Source: Bacteroidota bacterium (lineage in GTDB: Bacteria > Bacteroidota > Bacteroidia > Flavobacteriales > Flavobacteriaceae). Taken from it: DNA of 42,012 bases. Position 1 is the first letter of the stretch, and each line of letters opens with the position of its first letter. Positions 26,552-34,038 of the stretch are shown here, one piece after another. The translations under genes and the position numbers were made by a program. A model generated the notes under the pieces. The model was not told the DNA's origin. It saw only the letters and a program-made list of their open reading frames with translations, and searched no databases. The stretch is taken from assembly GCA_020161455.1 (NCBI GenBank), contig JAIUNZ010000015.1:1-42012 (forward strand), in the 5' to 3' direction.

Positions 26552-28921
26552 CTATTTCATTTTTTGGATTAACAAACTCATTTGGGTTTTTAACGTTTGA
26601 ATTTCATCATTTTGTTTTTCTAATTTTTTATTTTGCTCAATGATGTAAAGTGTTAATTCTTCAATTTTTTCCATTTGTTTCGATTGCATTTCAGCGACAT
26701 CTATCCCGTTTTCTGCTAATTCTTTGGCTGATTGAACACCAGGTAAATGCTTGTTTATCTTCACAAATTTTTCAACTTCATTTAATGGTAAAAGTTTATA
26801 GTCTTTTTCAAAAACATAATCAGCCCAATTACTTGTATTTCGTAATGCAACTTTTACTTTCTCTGTCATAATTCCACCTTCTACAAATAATTTATAGTTT
26901 CCAGAAGTTGATGGAAAATTTGGAGTTGAACCAATATATAATTTCCCATTGGATGTACTATTTGTTGTATCAAACCAAAGGTTTCTATTGTTCAAATTTA
27001 CTTTTCTGTTGTTGTTTGTTGTAGTTGCTTGATTGATTGCTCCATCATTCGCATACAAACTTGTATCAATAGCGTTAATTTGAAATGGCGATGTTGTAGA
27101 TCCATTTCCAGAAATAGTAGTATTCGTTCCAGGAATTACTGCAAAAGTTGGTGTTGGAATGGTTATTGAATTTCCGCCAGAAATGGATAAGGTATTACCG
27201 TTTAAGGTTAACGATTGTGAATCGGTATTTGTAAATGTTGGAAGTGTTACAGAGTTTCCGTTTAAAATTGAAAGTACATTTCCGTTTAATGCCAATGTTT
27301 GTTGGTCAGTATCGGTTAATGTTGGTAAAGTAATAGTGTTTCCTCCCGATATAGAAATTGTATTACCGTTTAAGGTTAACGATTGTGAATCGGTATTTGT
27401 AAATGTTGGAAGTGTTACAGAGTTTCCGTTTAAAATTGAAAGTACATTTCCGTTTAATGCCAATGTTTGTTGGTCAGTATCGGTTAATGTTGGTAAAGTA
27501 ATAGTGTTTCCTCCCGATATAGAAATTGTATTACCGTTTAAGGTTAACGATTGTGAATCGGTATTTGTAAATGTTGGAAGTGTTACAGAGTTTCCGTTTA
27601 AAATTGAAAGTACATTTCCGTTTAATGCCAATGTTTGTTGGTCAGTATCGGTTAATGTTGGTAAAGTAAAAGAACCACCACCAAGTGATAAAGAAACTGT
27701 ATTTCCATTTAAAGTCAATACTTGAATTTCATTAGTCACACTTTCATCAATCTCGGAAAAATCTGGAATTGGTAAGGTAATTGGTGCACTAGAAACACCA
27801 TTAACTGTAGTAACCAATTGATTATTGGTATTAAACGAATTTGAAATTGTATTTACAATAGGTGCGTTTGCATTTGAGCCATTAACGAAACTATTCATTA
27901 CATTTCCAGTTGATGAAAGTCCGTTTGTAATGGATGGGTTTGCCATTTTTTGTAGAATAACATCACCATTTTGATTAACACTCAAAAATTTATCAGAAGT
28001 TTGCGAAGAAGTAGGAACATAACTACTGGTTAAATTAGTAAATCTAAGTCCCGAATTTCCCGAAGTTCCATGAGTAATTTCAAGTTTATTATTTGGGTTT
28101 GAATTTCCTAAACCAACTTTACCTTCAACCAGCAACCCATTGACAGGCGCAACATAACTACCCGTATCAGAATTGCTTGGAACGTAGTTTTTTCCAATTA
28201 CTACACCACCGTTTACATCTAGCCTATTAATTGGGATAATATTATTTCCCAATCCTAAACCCATGTTTCCAATTCGACTAATAAAAATTCGTTGATTCCC
28301 AGCACCATCTGCTAAAATAATTGATCTATCCAAAGAGTTTCCTGCTATTCTATTACTAGAAACAGTGTTATTTAATCTGACACTGCCAATAAATACATTT
28401 TGGTTACCATTTGTTAAGTTTAATCCATTTTCATTTCCTATAAAAATATTTGAATTTCCCGAGATTAAACTTCTTGGTGTTTGATAACCTAAAGCAATAT
28501 TATCATTACCATTTACTTTTACTAAAGTGCCATATCCAACAGCGGTATTTCTATTACCAGATGTATTAGACCCTAGGCTTCGATGACCAATTGCAATATT
28601 ACCGCTACCGGTTGCATTGTTTTCTAAAGTTCTTGTACCCAATGCAACATTTAAGGTACCTGAAGTATTTAGTTTTAATGCATCATTACCAAAAGCACAA
28701 TTGTAACCTCCTGTAGTCTGTATTAAAGTATTGAAACCAAAAGCATTATTACTATGACTACTATTATTGATTAGTGAATTGGTACCATAACCAGAATTAA
28801 AATTTCCGCTATTATTTGTTCCAGATTCAACTCCAAAAAAAGTATTTGCTGTTTGACCAATAACTGTAGAAAAATTTAAAACTAAAAAAGATCCTACTAC
28901 AAAGTAATTTTTTATTTTCAT
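26552..28921 (-). CDS. Secreted tail-fibre/YadA-head-like repeat protein
   Basis: 789 residues. Signal peptide about 1-23 (ends STVIGQ). Residues 28-190 are short head-type repeats with the NxAxG pattern (NNAFGFNTL, NVALGTRTL, NIAIGHRSLG, NTAVGYGTL, NIALGYQT), as in trimeric adhesin heads. Residues about 417-576 are tandem 56-residue repeats (TDTDQQTLALNGNVLSILNG and so on) encoded by exact 168-bp copies. The C-terminal 100 residues have EKVKVALRNTSNWADYVFEKDYKL, INKHLPGVQSAKEL and a terminal coiled coil (EELTLYIIEQNKKLEKQNDEIQ), the form seen in tail-fibre-like proteins of Bacteroidota. No T9SS domain is evident. First gene of a two-gene operon. Probably a fibrous surface protein; the partner is unknown. 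Confidence 0.85.
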   Translation of the reverse strand: MKIKNYFVVGSFLVLNFSTVIGQTANTFFGVESGTNNSGNFNSGYGTNSLINNSSHSNNAFGFNTLIQTTGGYNCAFGNDALKLNTSGTLNVALGTRTLENNATGSGNIAIGHRSLGSNTSGNRNTAVGYGTLVKVNGNDNIALGYQTPRSLISGNSNIFIGNENGLNLTNGNQNVFIGSVRLNNTVSSNRIAGNSLDRSIILADGAGNQRIFISRIGNMGLGLGNNIIPINRLDVNGGVVIGKNYVPSNSDTGSYVAPVNGLLVEGKVGLGNSNPNNKLEITHGTSGNSGLRFTNLTSSYVPTSSQTSDKFLSVNQNGDVILQKMANPSITNGLSSTGNVMNSFVNGSNANAPIVNTISNSFNTNNQLVTTVNGVSSAPITLPIPDFSEIDESVTNEIQVLTLNGNTVSLSLGGGSFTLPTLTDTDQQTLALNGNVLSILNGNSVTLPTFTNTDSQSLTLNGNTISISGGNTITLPTLTDTDQQTLALNGNVLSILNGNSVTLPTFTNTDSQSLTLNGNTISISGGNTITLPTLTDTDQQTLALNGNVLSILNGNSVTLPTFTNTDSQSLTLNGNTLSISGGNSITIPTPTFAVIPGTNTTISGNGSTTSPFQINAIDTSLYANDGAINQATTTNNNRKVNLNNRNLWFDTTNSTSNGKLYIGSTPNFPSTSGNYKLFVEGGIMTEKVKVALRNTSNWADYVFEKDYKLLPLNEVEKFVKINKHLPGVQSAKELAENGIDVAEMQSKQMEKIEELTLYIIEQNKKLEKQNDEIQTLKTQMSLLIQKMK
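27192..27669 (-). repeat. 168-bp exact tandem repeat, 2.85 copies, in frame
   Basis: Period of 168 bp (27192, 27360, 27528) with no differences seen over 478 bp. It encodes 56 residues per copy. Degenerate copies flank it on both sides (LNGNTVSLSLGGGSF before, LNGNTLSISGGNSI after), so the exact block is a recent expansion. Confidence 0.92.
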
Positions 28922-28956
28922 ACTATAAAAGATTAGGGATTAAACTCATTTTTTTT

Positions 28957-28998
28957 AATAATTATCTATAATAGTCTGAATGACTATAAATAATTATT
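28957..28998. other. Imperfect inverted repeat in the leader of the tail-fibre-like gene
   Basis: Outer arms AATAATTAT/ATAATTATT (28957-28965 with 28990-28998) and inner arms ATAGTC/GACTAT (28971-28976 with 28982-28987) around TGAAT. No T-run follows on the minus strand, so it is not a terminator. Could affect mRNA stability or bind a regulator. Confidence 0.4.
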
Positions 28999-29038
28999 GG
29001 TTAAAAAGTTTAATTTTTGTAGTGGTAGATTGACAATT

Positions 29039-29046
29039 CAAATATA
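29039..29046 (-). promoter_or_regulatory. -7 box upstream of the tail-fibre-like gene
   Basis: Minus-strand TATATTTG, 118 bases before the ATG at 28921, giving a leader of about 110 bases that includes the inverted repeat at 28957-28998. The nearest TTG is only 11 bases upstream, too close for a standard -33. Confidence 0.35.
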
Positions 29047-29158
29047 TAAAAAGAGAACAATATTATCTATTAAAAGCATATTTTTTCGATTAAATACGCT
29101 TTTTTAATTAAATAGGAAGATTATTTCTTATAAAAAACACTGAACTTTAAAAAACAAG

Positions 29159-30445
29159 CTATTTGGCAAAGGATTTGTTGTCAATAATTAAATTTCTATT
29201 TGCAATGTAGTAAGCGAATAAAAATATTAACATTGGTCGGAATGGAAACATATAACGTTGTTCAGAATGAAACAAAAAAACATAAACTAAAGCCGAACCC
29301 CAATAAAGTAATATTGGTATAAAAAACCTCCATTTTTTTCTTTTAAACAATTTATACATCGTTATTAAACCAATTATTACTAATATAGAATTGATTAAAT
29401 TGATGTAAATGTGTATGCCGTACTTAAACCAAACTGGTTTATGAGATTTCATTAATGGAGTAATAATGAAGGATTGAGATTGAAAGAACTTTAAAAAATA
29501 TTGTCTAAGTGTTATAAAGGGATGATTAACAATATCGTCTTTTACCCATTTAATATAATATTGTGTTCTGTCATATTTATTAGTTAAACAAATAGAATCT
29601 AATTCGTAACGTTTTCTTAAATTATTTTTATAATCATTAGATGCGAAAGAATCGTTTCCATGTTGTGGCAGCCAATTAAATGGTTCGTCTCTAAGTTCAA
29701 ATCTTGACCATAAAATTTGATTTCTAAACACTTTCTTTTTAAACTCATTATCATTTTTATCTAGCTTTACTTCAGTTAGTATCAATAAAGGAATAATTGT
29801 AAGTGTGAGCAAGAAAATTGTTTTGTTCTTAGTAGTATAACTTAAAAATAAAATATACAAACCAAAAGCAATCAAGAATGGAAGAGCTGTTGGCTTAATT
29901 CCATATAATAATACAAAAGCAAGTGCTAAATAAACAAAATCACTTGTTTTAGAAGTTTCAGAAAAATTAATTTTTACCCAAAAATAAATCATTACAGAAA
30001 CTGCAAAAAAGGCGAAAATTTCTCCAATAATACCCATTGCATAATAGACATGTATTGGAAACAAGCAAAGTATCAGTAGTGTAAAGGCTTTTGATTGGTT
30101 TGAAAACCCTAAGATTGTAAAGGCTTTAAATAGATAAAAGATGGAGAGACAAACAAAAACACAGCTAAATGCTACACCACTAAATAGATATAAAGCATCA
30201 TTGTGAAAAGAATATACCAATCCATAGGGAATTAAATAACAAAATAGGGTTAGAAACCCTTTATTAATCATTATTTCACCATGGAAGCCATTTTTAATAA
30301 ATTCAATTAATTGAATAGTACCAAAATGAAAATCTCCATCGCCAAAAGGTTTGGGTTTAAAAGGTAAAAAATAAAACAACACACAAACTAGAGCGGTAAT
30401 GAATACAGGGTTTTTTGCTGAAAAATCAATTATTCTCTTCTTCAT
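29159..30445 (-). CDS. GT-C-type membrane glycosyltransferase (ArnT/GT39-like topology)
   Basis: 428 residues with about 10 membrane helices. After TM1 (FITALVCVLFYFLPF) the first loop carries FGDGDFHFGTIQLIEF; an acidic residue in this loop is catalytic in GT-C enzymes that use polyprenyl-phosphate sugars. A large soluble loop (about 215-310) contains QYYIKWVKDDIVNHPFITLRQYFLKF, followed by more helices and SALVYVFLFHSEQRYMFPFRPML near the end, a motif common in bacterial GT39/GT83-like proteins. The start overlaps the GT2 gene by 20 bases. In such pairs the GT2 enzyme makes the lipid-linked sugar and the GT-C enzyme attaches it outside the inner membrane. The acceptor is unknown. Confidence 0.75.
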   Translation of the reverse strand: MKKRIIDFSAKNPVFITALVCVLFYFLPFKPKPFGDGDFHFGTIQLIEFIKNGFHGEIMINKGFLTLFCYLIPYGLVYSFHNDALYLFSGVAFSCVFVCLSIFYLFKAFTILGFSNQSKAFTLLILCLFPIHVYYAMGIIGEIFAFFAVSVMIYFWVKINFSETSKTSDFVYLALAFVLLYGIKPTALPFLIAFGLYILFLSYTTKNKTIFLLTLTIIPLLILTEVKLDKNDNEFKKKVFRNQILWSRFELRDEPFNWLPQHGNDSFASNDYKNNLRKRYELDSICLTNKYDRTQYYIKWVKDDIVNHPFITLRQYFLKFFQSQSFIITPLMKSHKPVWFKYGIHIYINLINSILVIIGLITMYKLFKRKKWRFFIPILLYWGSALVYVFLFHSEQRYMFPFRPMLIFLFAYYIANRNLIIDNKSFAK

Positions 30446-31358
30446 TTACAAATTTATCTTTAATAATATATATAGGTCTTTTTCTAGTTTCATCATACGC
30501 TCGCCAAACATACTCTCCAATTATCCCAAGCATTACCATAATCATTCCGCCAATTATCAATAATAAAATCATGATTGGTGCCCATCCATTAAATGGTGTG
30601 TTATTTACAAAACGGCTATAAATTATAATGAGGGAATACAAAAATCCAACAAATGAAAAACAAAGTCCTAGAAAAGACATTAATCGGATGGGAACATAAG
30701 ACGTATTAAGCAATCCGTCTATAAAATATTTTATTTTTTTAGAAAGTGTCCATTGCGATTTGCCTATGGCTCTTTTTATTCTTCTATAAGGTATAAACGC
30801 CGTATTAAAACCAAGCCATAAAACATCTCCTTGAAAAAACCTGTTTCGCTCATCAATCTGATTTAAAACATTTACTGCTTTTTTGTCCAATAATAAAAAG
30901 TCAAATCCTCCATTTGGCATTTTTGGATTGACATATTTCATTAATTTATAAAATATTTTCGAGGTATTGTTTGCAATAAAACCGTCCTCTCTATCAGTTC
31001 GATGGCATATTACAATTTCGTTGCCTTCTTGCCATTTTTGAACCATTTGCTCGATAAGTTCTATAGGTTCTTGCAAATCGGCAGACATACTGATTACTAC
31101 ATCGCCAGTTACTTCTTTTAAGCCAGCAATTACAGCAGCAACTTGTCCAAAGTTTCTTGAAAATGACAACACTTTTACGTTAGAATCGATTTTAAATAGT
31201 TCTTTTAATTCTTCAAAAGAATTATCGTCTGAACCATCGTTTACAAAAATTAATTCGTATTCAAATTTATTTTTTGTTACTAAGTCTTTAATTTTAGTAA
31301 ATGTTGGGATTAAAGAACCTTCGTTTCTATAAACTGGAATTACAAATGATAATTTCAT
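30426..31358 (-). CDS. Polyprenyl-phosphate glycosyltransferase, GT2 (GtrB/DPM1/ArnC-like)
   Basis: 310 residues. N-terminal GT-A domain: LSFVIPVYRNEGSL, YELIFVNDGSDDNSF, VLSFSRNFGQVAAVIAGL, and the metal/nucleotide site MSADLQEPIELI near residue 92; then HRTDREDGF. Two C-terminal membrane helices (about 230-255 and 265-290) match the GtrB/ArnC topology. Transfers a sugar from its nucleotide to undecaprenyl phosphate on the cytoplasmic side. Overlaps the GT-C gene downstream by 20 bases. The only upstream candidate for a -7 box is TATATTTA (31390-31383), one base off consensus and next to the gltA terminator. Confidence 0.9.
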   Translation of the reverse strand: MKLSFVIPVYRNEGSLIPTFTKIKDLVTKNKFEYELIFVNDGSDDNSFEELKELFKIDSNVKVLSFSRNFGQVAAVIAGLKEVTGDVVISMSADLQEPIELIEQMVQKWQEGNEIVICHRTDREDGFIANNTSKIFYKLMKYVNPKMPNGGFDFLLLDKKAVNVLNQIDERNRFFQGDVLWLGFNTAFIPYRRIKRAIGKSQWTLSKKIKYFIDGLLNTSYVPIRLMSFLGLCFSFVGFLYSLIIIYSRFVNNTPFNGWAPIMILLLIIGGMIMVMLGIIGEYVWRAYDETRKRPIYIIKDKFVNEEENN

Positions 31359-31382
31359 TATAAGAATTAATTTTTTAACGTG

Positions 31383-31418
31383 TAAATATAAAAAAGCTTC
31401 TCTAATGAGAAGCTTTTT
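31383..31418 (-). terminator. Terminator of gltA
   Basis: Perfect 12-bp stem AAAAAGCTTCTC/GAGAAGCTTTTT (31391-31402 with 31407-31418), TAAT loop, T-run on both strands. Located 17 bases past the gltA stop. Confidence 0.88.
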
Positions 31419-31434
31419 ATGTAAAATTTTGCAA

Positions 31435-32718
31435 TTATCTTTTCTCTAACGGAACAAATTCTCTTAATGGATAACCTGTATAAACTTGTCTAGGTCTTCC
31501 TATAGGTTCGTTGTTTAAACGCATTTCTTTCCATTGTGCTATCCAACCTGGTAAACGACCAATAGCAAACATTACGGTAAACATATCGGTTGGAATTCCT
31601 AATGCTCTATAAATAATACCTGAATAAAAATCAACATTTGGATATAACTTTCTTGATACAAAATACTCATCTACTAAGGCCGCAGCTTCTAATTTTTTAG
31701 CAATATCTAGAATTGGATCATCAACACCTAAGCTATTTAAGACCTCATCAGCAGCTTTTTTGATAATTCTTGCTCTTGGATCAAAGTTTTTATATACTCT
31801 ATGACCAAATCCCATTAAACGGAATGGGTCGTTTTTATCTTTAGCTTTTGCCATATATTTGTCAGCATCACCACCATCCGCTTGAATGGCTTCTAACATT
31901 TCTAAAACCGCTTGATTGGCACCGCCGTGTAATGGACCCCAAAGTGCAGAAACTCCAGCAGAAATAGAAGCAAACAAACCAGCATGTGAAGAACCTACTA
32001 TTCTAACGGTTGATGTTGAACAATTTTGTTCGTGGTCGGCATGTAAAATAAATAGTTTGTCTAATGCATCAATTACGGTTTGATTGTATTTATAAGGCTC
32101 CGTAGGTAATTCAAACATTAGTCGCATAAAGTTTTCTACATATCCTTTTGTATTATCATAGTTATTTAATGGAAATCCTTTTATTTTTCGGTAAGTCCAA
32201 GTTGCAATTACTAAAAATTTAGCCATTGTTTTACACACGGCATCATACATTTCTTTTTCATTTTCTACGTTAACAACTTTGGGATTGAAGGCTGTTAAAG
32301 CACTTGTTAATGATGCCAAAACACCCATTGGATGTGCTGTTTTTGGAAAACCATCAACGATATTCTTCATTTCTTCATTTACTAATGTATAGTTATGAAT
32401 ATCACTTTCAAATTTTGCAAGCTGTTCTTTGGTTGGTAACTCTCCAAATATTACTAAATAAGACACTTCAAGAAAATTTGCACTTTCGGCTAATGATTCA
32501 ATTGAATACCCTCTGTAGCGAAGAATTCCTTCTTCACCATCAAGGAAAGTGATGTCACTTTTACACGAACCTGAGTTTTTATATCCGGGATCTAAAGTTA
32601 TAGCACCTGTTAGTGCTCGAAGTTTTTCAATATCTATGGCAGTTTCATTTTCGCTTCCCGTTACTAATGGAAATTCGTATTTTTTGCCGTCAAGTTCTAA
32701 AGTAGCAATTTTTGACAT
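31435..32718 (-). CDS. gltA: Citrate synthase
   Basis: 427 residues, the length of hexameric type II citrate synthases. Condenses acetyl-CoA with oxaloacetate in the TCA cycle. Motifs: GSCKSDITFLDGEEGILRYRGY near the N-terminus, LHADHEQNCSTSTVR (active-site His), LWGPLHGGANQAVLEML (active-site His), MGFGHRVYKNFDPRA (oxaloacetate-binding His/Arg) and FYSGIIYRALGIP with the catalytic Asp just before (NVDFYSG). Single gene between its own promoter and terminator; sucC of the same cycle is 1.3 kb upstream in the same direction, separated by a repeat-rich gap. Confidence 0.97.
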   Translation of the reverse strand: MSKIATLELDGKKYEFPLVTGSENETAIDIEKLRALTGAITLDPGYKNSGSCKSDITFLDGEEGILRYRGYSIESLAESANFLEVSYLVIFGELPTKEQLAKFESDIHNYTLVNEEMKNIVDGFPKTAHPMGVLASLTSALTAFNPKVVNVENEKEMYDAVCKTMAKFLVIATWTYRKIKGFPLNNYDNTKGYVENFMRLMFELPTEPYKYNQTVIDALDKLFILHADHEQNCSTSTVRIVGSSHAGLFASISAGVSALWGPLHGGANQAVLEMLEAIQADGGDADKYMAKAKDKNDPFRLMGFGHRVYKNFDPRARIIKKAADEVLNSLGVDDPILDIAKKLEAAALVDEYFVSRKLYPNVDFYSGIIYRALGIPTDMFTVMFAIGRLPGWIAQWKEMRLNNEPIGRPRQVYTGYPLREFVPLEKR

Positions 32719-32758
32719 GTTTATATATGGATTTAATCTTAAAATGTTATTAATTCCA

Positions 32759-32766
32759 CAAAAATA
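32759..32766 (-). promoter_or_regulatory. -7 box upstream of gltA
   Basis: Minus-strand TATTTTTG, 41 bases before the ATG at 32718. The closest TTG is about 30 bases upstream, outside the usual range. Confidence 0.4.
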
Positions 32767-32806
32767 ATGAATTGTAAACGAAATAAAAAAGAATTACAAC
32801 ATCGTT

Positions 32807-33160
32807 TTAGTTAATAATTTGATAAATCTTTTGACATTTTCCTTTTTGATTTCTTTGGGAGGAATCTACAATGGAGTTAAATGGATAAAAAGCATTATTA
32901 GACGATATAAAAAACCGGTTGTAAGCTTCATTACCCCAACTGAATATTTCATTTAGCTGGCTGGATACTCTATTTAGCTGTCTGGATGCTTTATTACTCC
33001 AACTGGAAATTTCATTTAGCTAGTTGGATGCTCTATTTAGCTCGTTATAAACGTCATTACTCCAACTGGATATTTTATTTAGCTTGTTGGATGTTCTATT
33101 TAGCTCACTGGATGTTTTATTACTCCTATTGGGTGTTCTCCTTCTGTTGTTGTATTTAGG
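32807..33160 (-). pseudogene. Possible remnant of a small heptad-repeat reading frame
   Basis: On the minus strand 118 codons are open from just after a TAA to a TAA at 32807-32809, with one internal TAG at 33020-33022. It reads as heptads such as SNKLNKI, YNELNRA, SRQLNRV and SSQLNEI, with Leu and Ile/Val/Ala spaced as in a coiled coil. There is no in-frame ATG and no promoter. It coincides with the 21-bp array, so the heptads follow from the repeat; whether it was ever translated is open. Confidence 0.3.
32930..33139. repeat. 21-bp tandem array with a 63-bp higher-order period
   Basis: Ten consecutive 21-bp units. They fall in the order A-B-C: A is like ATTACTCCAACTGGATATTTC, B like ATTTAGCTAGTTGGATGCTCT, C like ATTTAGCTCACTGGATGTTTT. 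The ABC triplet repeats three times plus one more A. Flanking DNA (32888-32929 and 33140-33160) looks like decayed units. This is the main content of the gene-free stretch 32719-33352; upstream of it is the gltA leader. Confidence 0.85.
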
Positions 33161-33165
33161 TTAAA

Positions 33166-33192
33166 TAGAGACTGTCAAAAAAACTGTGTGAA
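33166..33192. mobile_element. Possible IS-end remnant
   Basis: GAGACTGTCAAAAAAACTGTGT looks like a terminal inverted repeat of the kind seen at ends of IS256-type elements in this phylum. The DNA to 33290 shows no intact transposase frame. Recognition is from memory of the motif only. Confidence 0.25.
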
Positions 33193-33291
33193 GTCATAGG
33201 TAATATTTAATCAACTGCGTAAAGTTACATCGTTAAATAAATTAGTACGTGATGTAAATCTATCGGCTTATTAAGTGCTTTTTGTTACGTT

Positions 33292-33329
33292 TATAACACA
33301 AAAAATCCTGGGTAAATACTCAGGATTTT
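33292..33329 (-). terminator. Terminator after the T9SS gene fragment
   Basis: Stem AAAATCCTG/CAGGATTTT (33302-33310 with 33321-33329), 10-base loop that can pair further, then TTTGTG on the minus strand. Same arms as the sucC terminator. Located 24 bases past the fragment's stop. Confidence 0.75.
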
Positions 33330-33352
33330 AAAAATAAATAACTAACCAATTT

Positions 33353-33760
33353 TTACTCTTTTACCAATTTTTCCACTTTTATTCCTTTTTCGGAAACTAT
33401 TTTTAGGAAATACATTCCTTTTGATTTTGAAGTTATGTCAAAAGTTGTTTCTGAATTATTAATTATATTGGTTTGCAATAATCGTCCTTGAACATCGTAC
33501 AACTCGATTGTTTTTATATTGAAGTTGCTTTTGATATTGATTATTGAACTCGAAGGATTTGGATAAATACTAATAGAATTATCTTGTTCAAAACTTGGAT
33601 TGTTCAAGGCTTGGAAGACGGTATCGGCTTCGTTGGTTTCTATTGGGAAATTGTAATCAAAATAGATGTTTGCTTTTTTAGCCACTAAATCACCTTGTAT
33701 TAAATTTGGTTGACTTCTTATTTTTAACAACACATTACCATGTCCGCCAGAGTCTAACAT
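33353..33760 (-). pseudogene. 5'-truncated C-terminal fragment of a T9SS-secreted protein
   Basis: The 135 codons comprise only the end of a large surface protein: HGNVLLKIRSQPNLIQGDLV and KKANIYFDYNFPIETNEADT, a segment that precedes the sorting domain in many long flavobacterial proteins, then the T9SS domain (ISIYPNPSSSIINI, YDVQGRLLQT, ending VEKLVKE). There is no signal peptide, and an in-frame stop lies about 20 bases before the ATG, so a T9SS cargo could not be exported. The 5' part appears replaced by unrelated sequence with Bacteroidota-type CCACAGATTT/ATCCGTG intergenic motifs (33800-33980). Terminator retained. Confidence 0.75.
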
Positions 33761-33985
33761 GATGTTTTGAATTAGAATTTAAAACTATTGATGTGATTTA
33801 TTTGCCACAGATTTTCACAGATTAAACGGATTTTTGTTAAGTATTTATTTTAACATCTAACGAAATAGACTTTTATTACTAAATAAGGTGTTTTACTTTT
33901 TACAGAAAAAACATAGAGACATAAAAATGCAAAAATATAATCCGTGCTAATTAGTAATATCCGTCTTATCCGTGTCCCATAAAAC
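33761..33985. other. Intergenic remnant with dispersed-repeat-like words
   Basis: No gene. Contains CCACAGATTTTCACAGATTAA near 33802 and ATCCGTGCTAATTAG and ATCCGTGTCCC near 33940-33978. These resemble short inverted sequences often scattered in flavobacterial genomes. They lie between sucC and the truncated T9SS gene and may mark the deletion junction. Confidence 0.3.
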
Positions 33986-34015
33986 AAAAAATCCCGAGCC
34001 GAAACTCAGGATTTT
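33984..34015 (-). terminator. Terminator of sucC
   Basis: Minus-strand AAAAUCCUGAG-UUUCGG-CUCGGGAUUUU, an 11-bp stem with one U-G pair (34015-34005 with 33998-33988), followed by a T-run. Located 23 bases past the stop. Confidence 0.88.
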
Positions 34016-34038
34016 GATATAAATAATACTTTTTCTTT

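Noticed and set aside
27159-27725. 188-codon open frame on the plus strand opposite the fibre-like protein
   Set aside because: It is an antisense shadow of the exact 168-bp repeat; no start signal, and its translation is just the repeat's complement.
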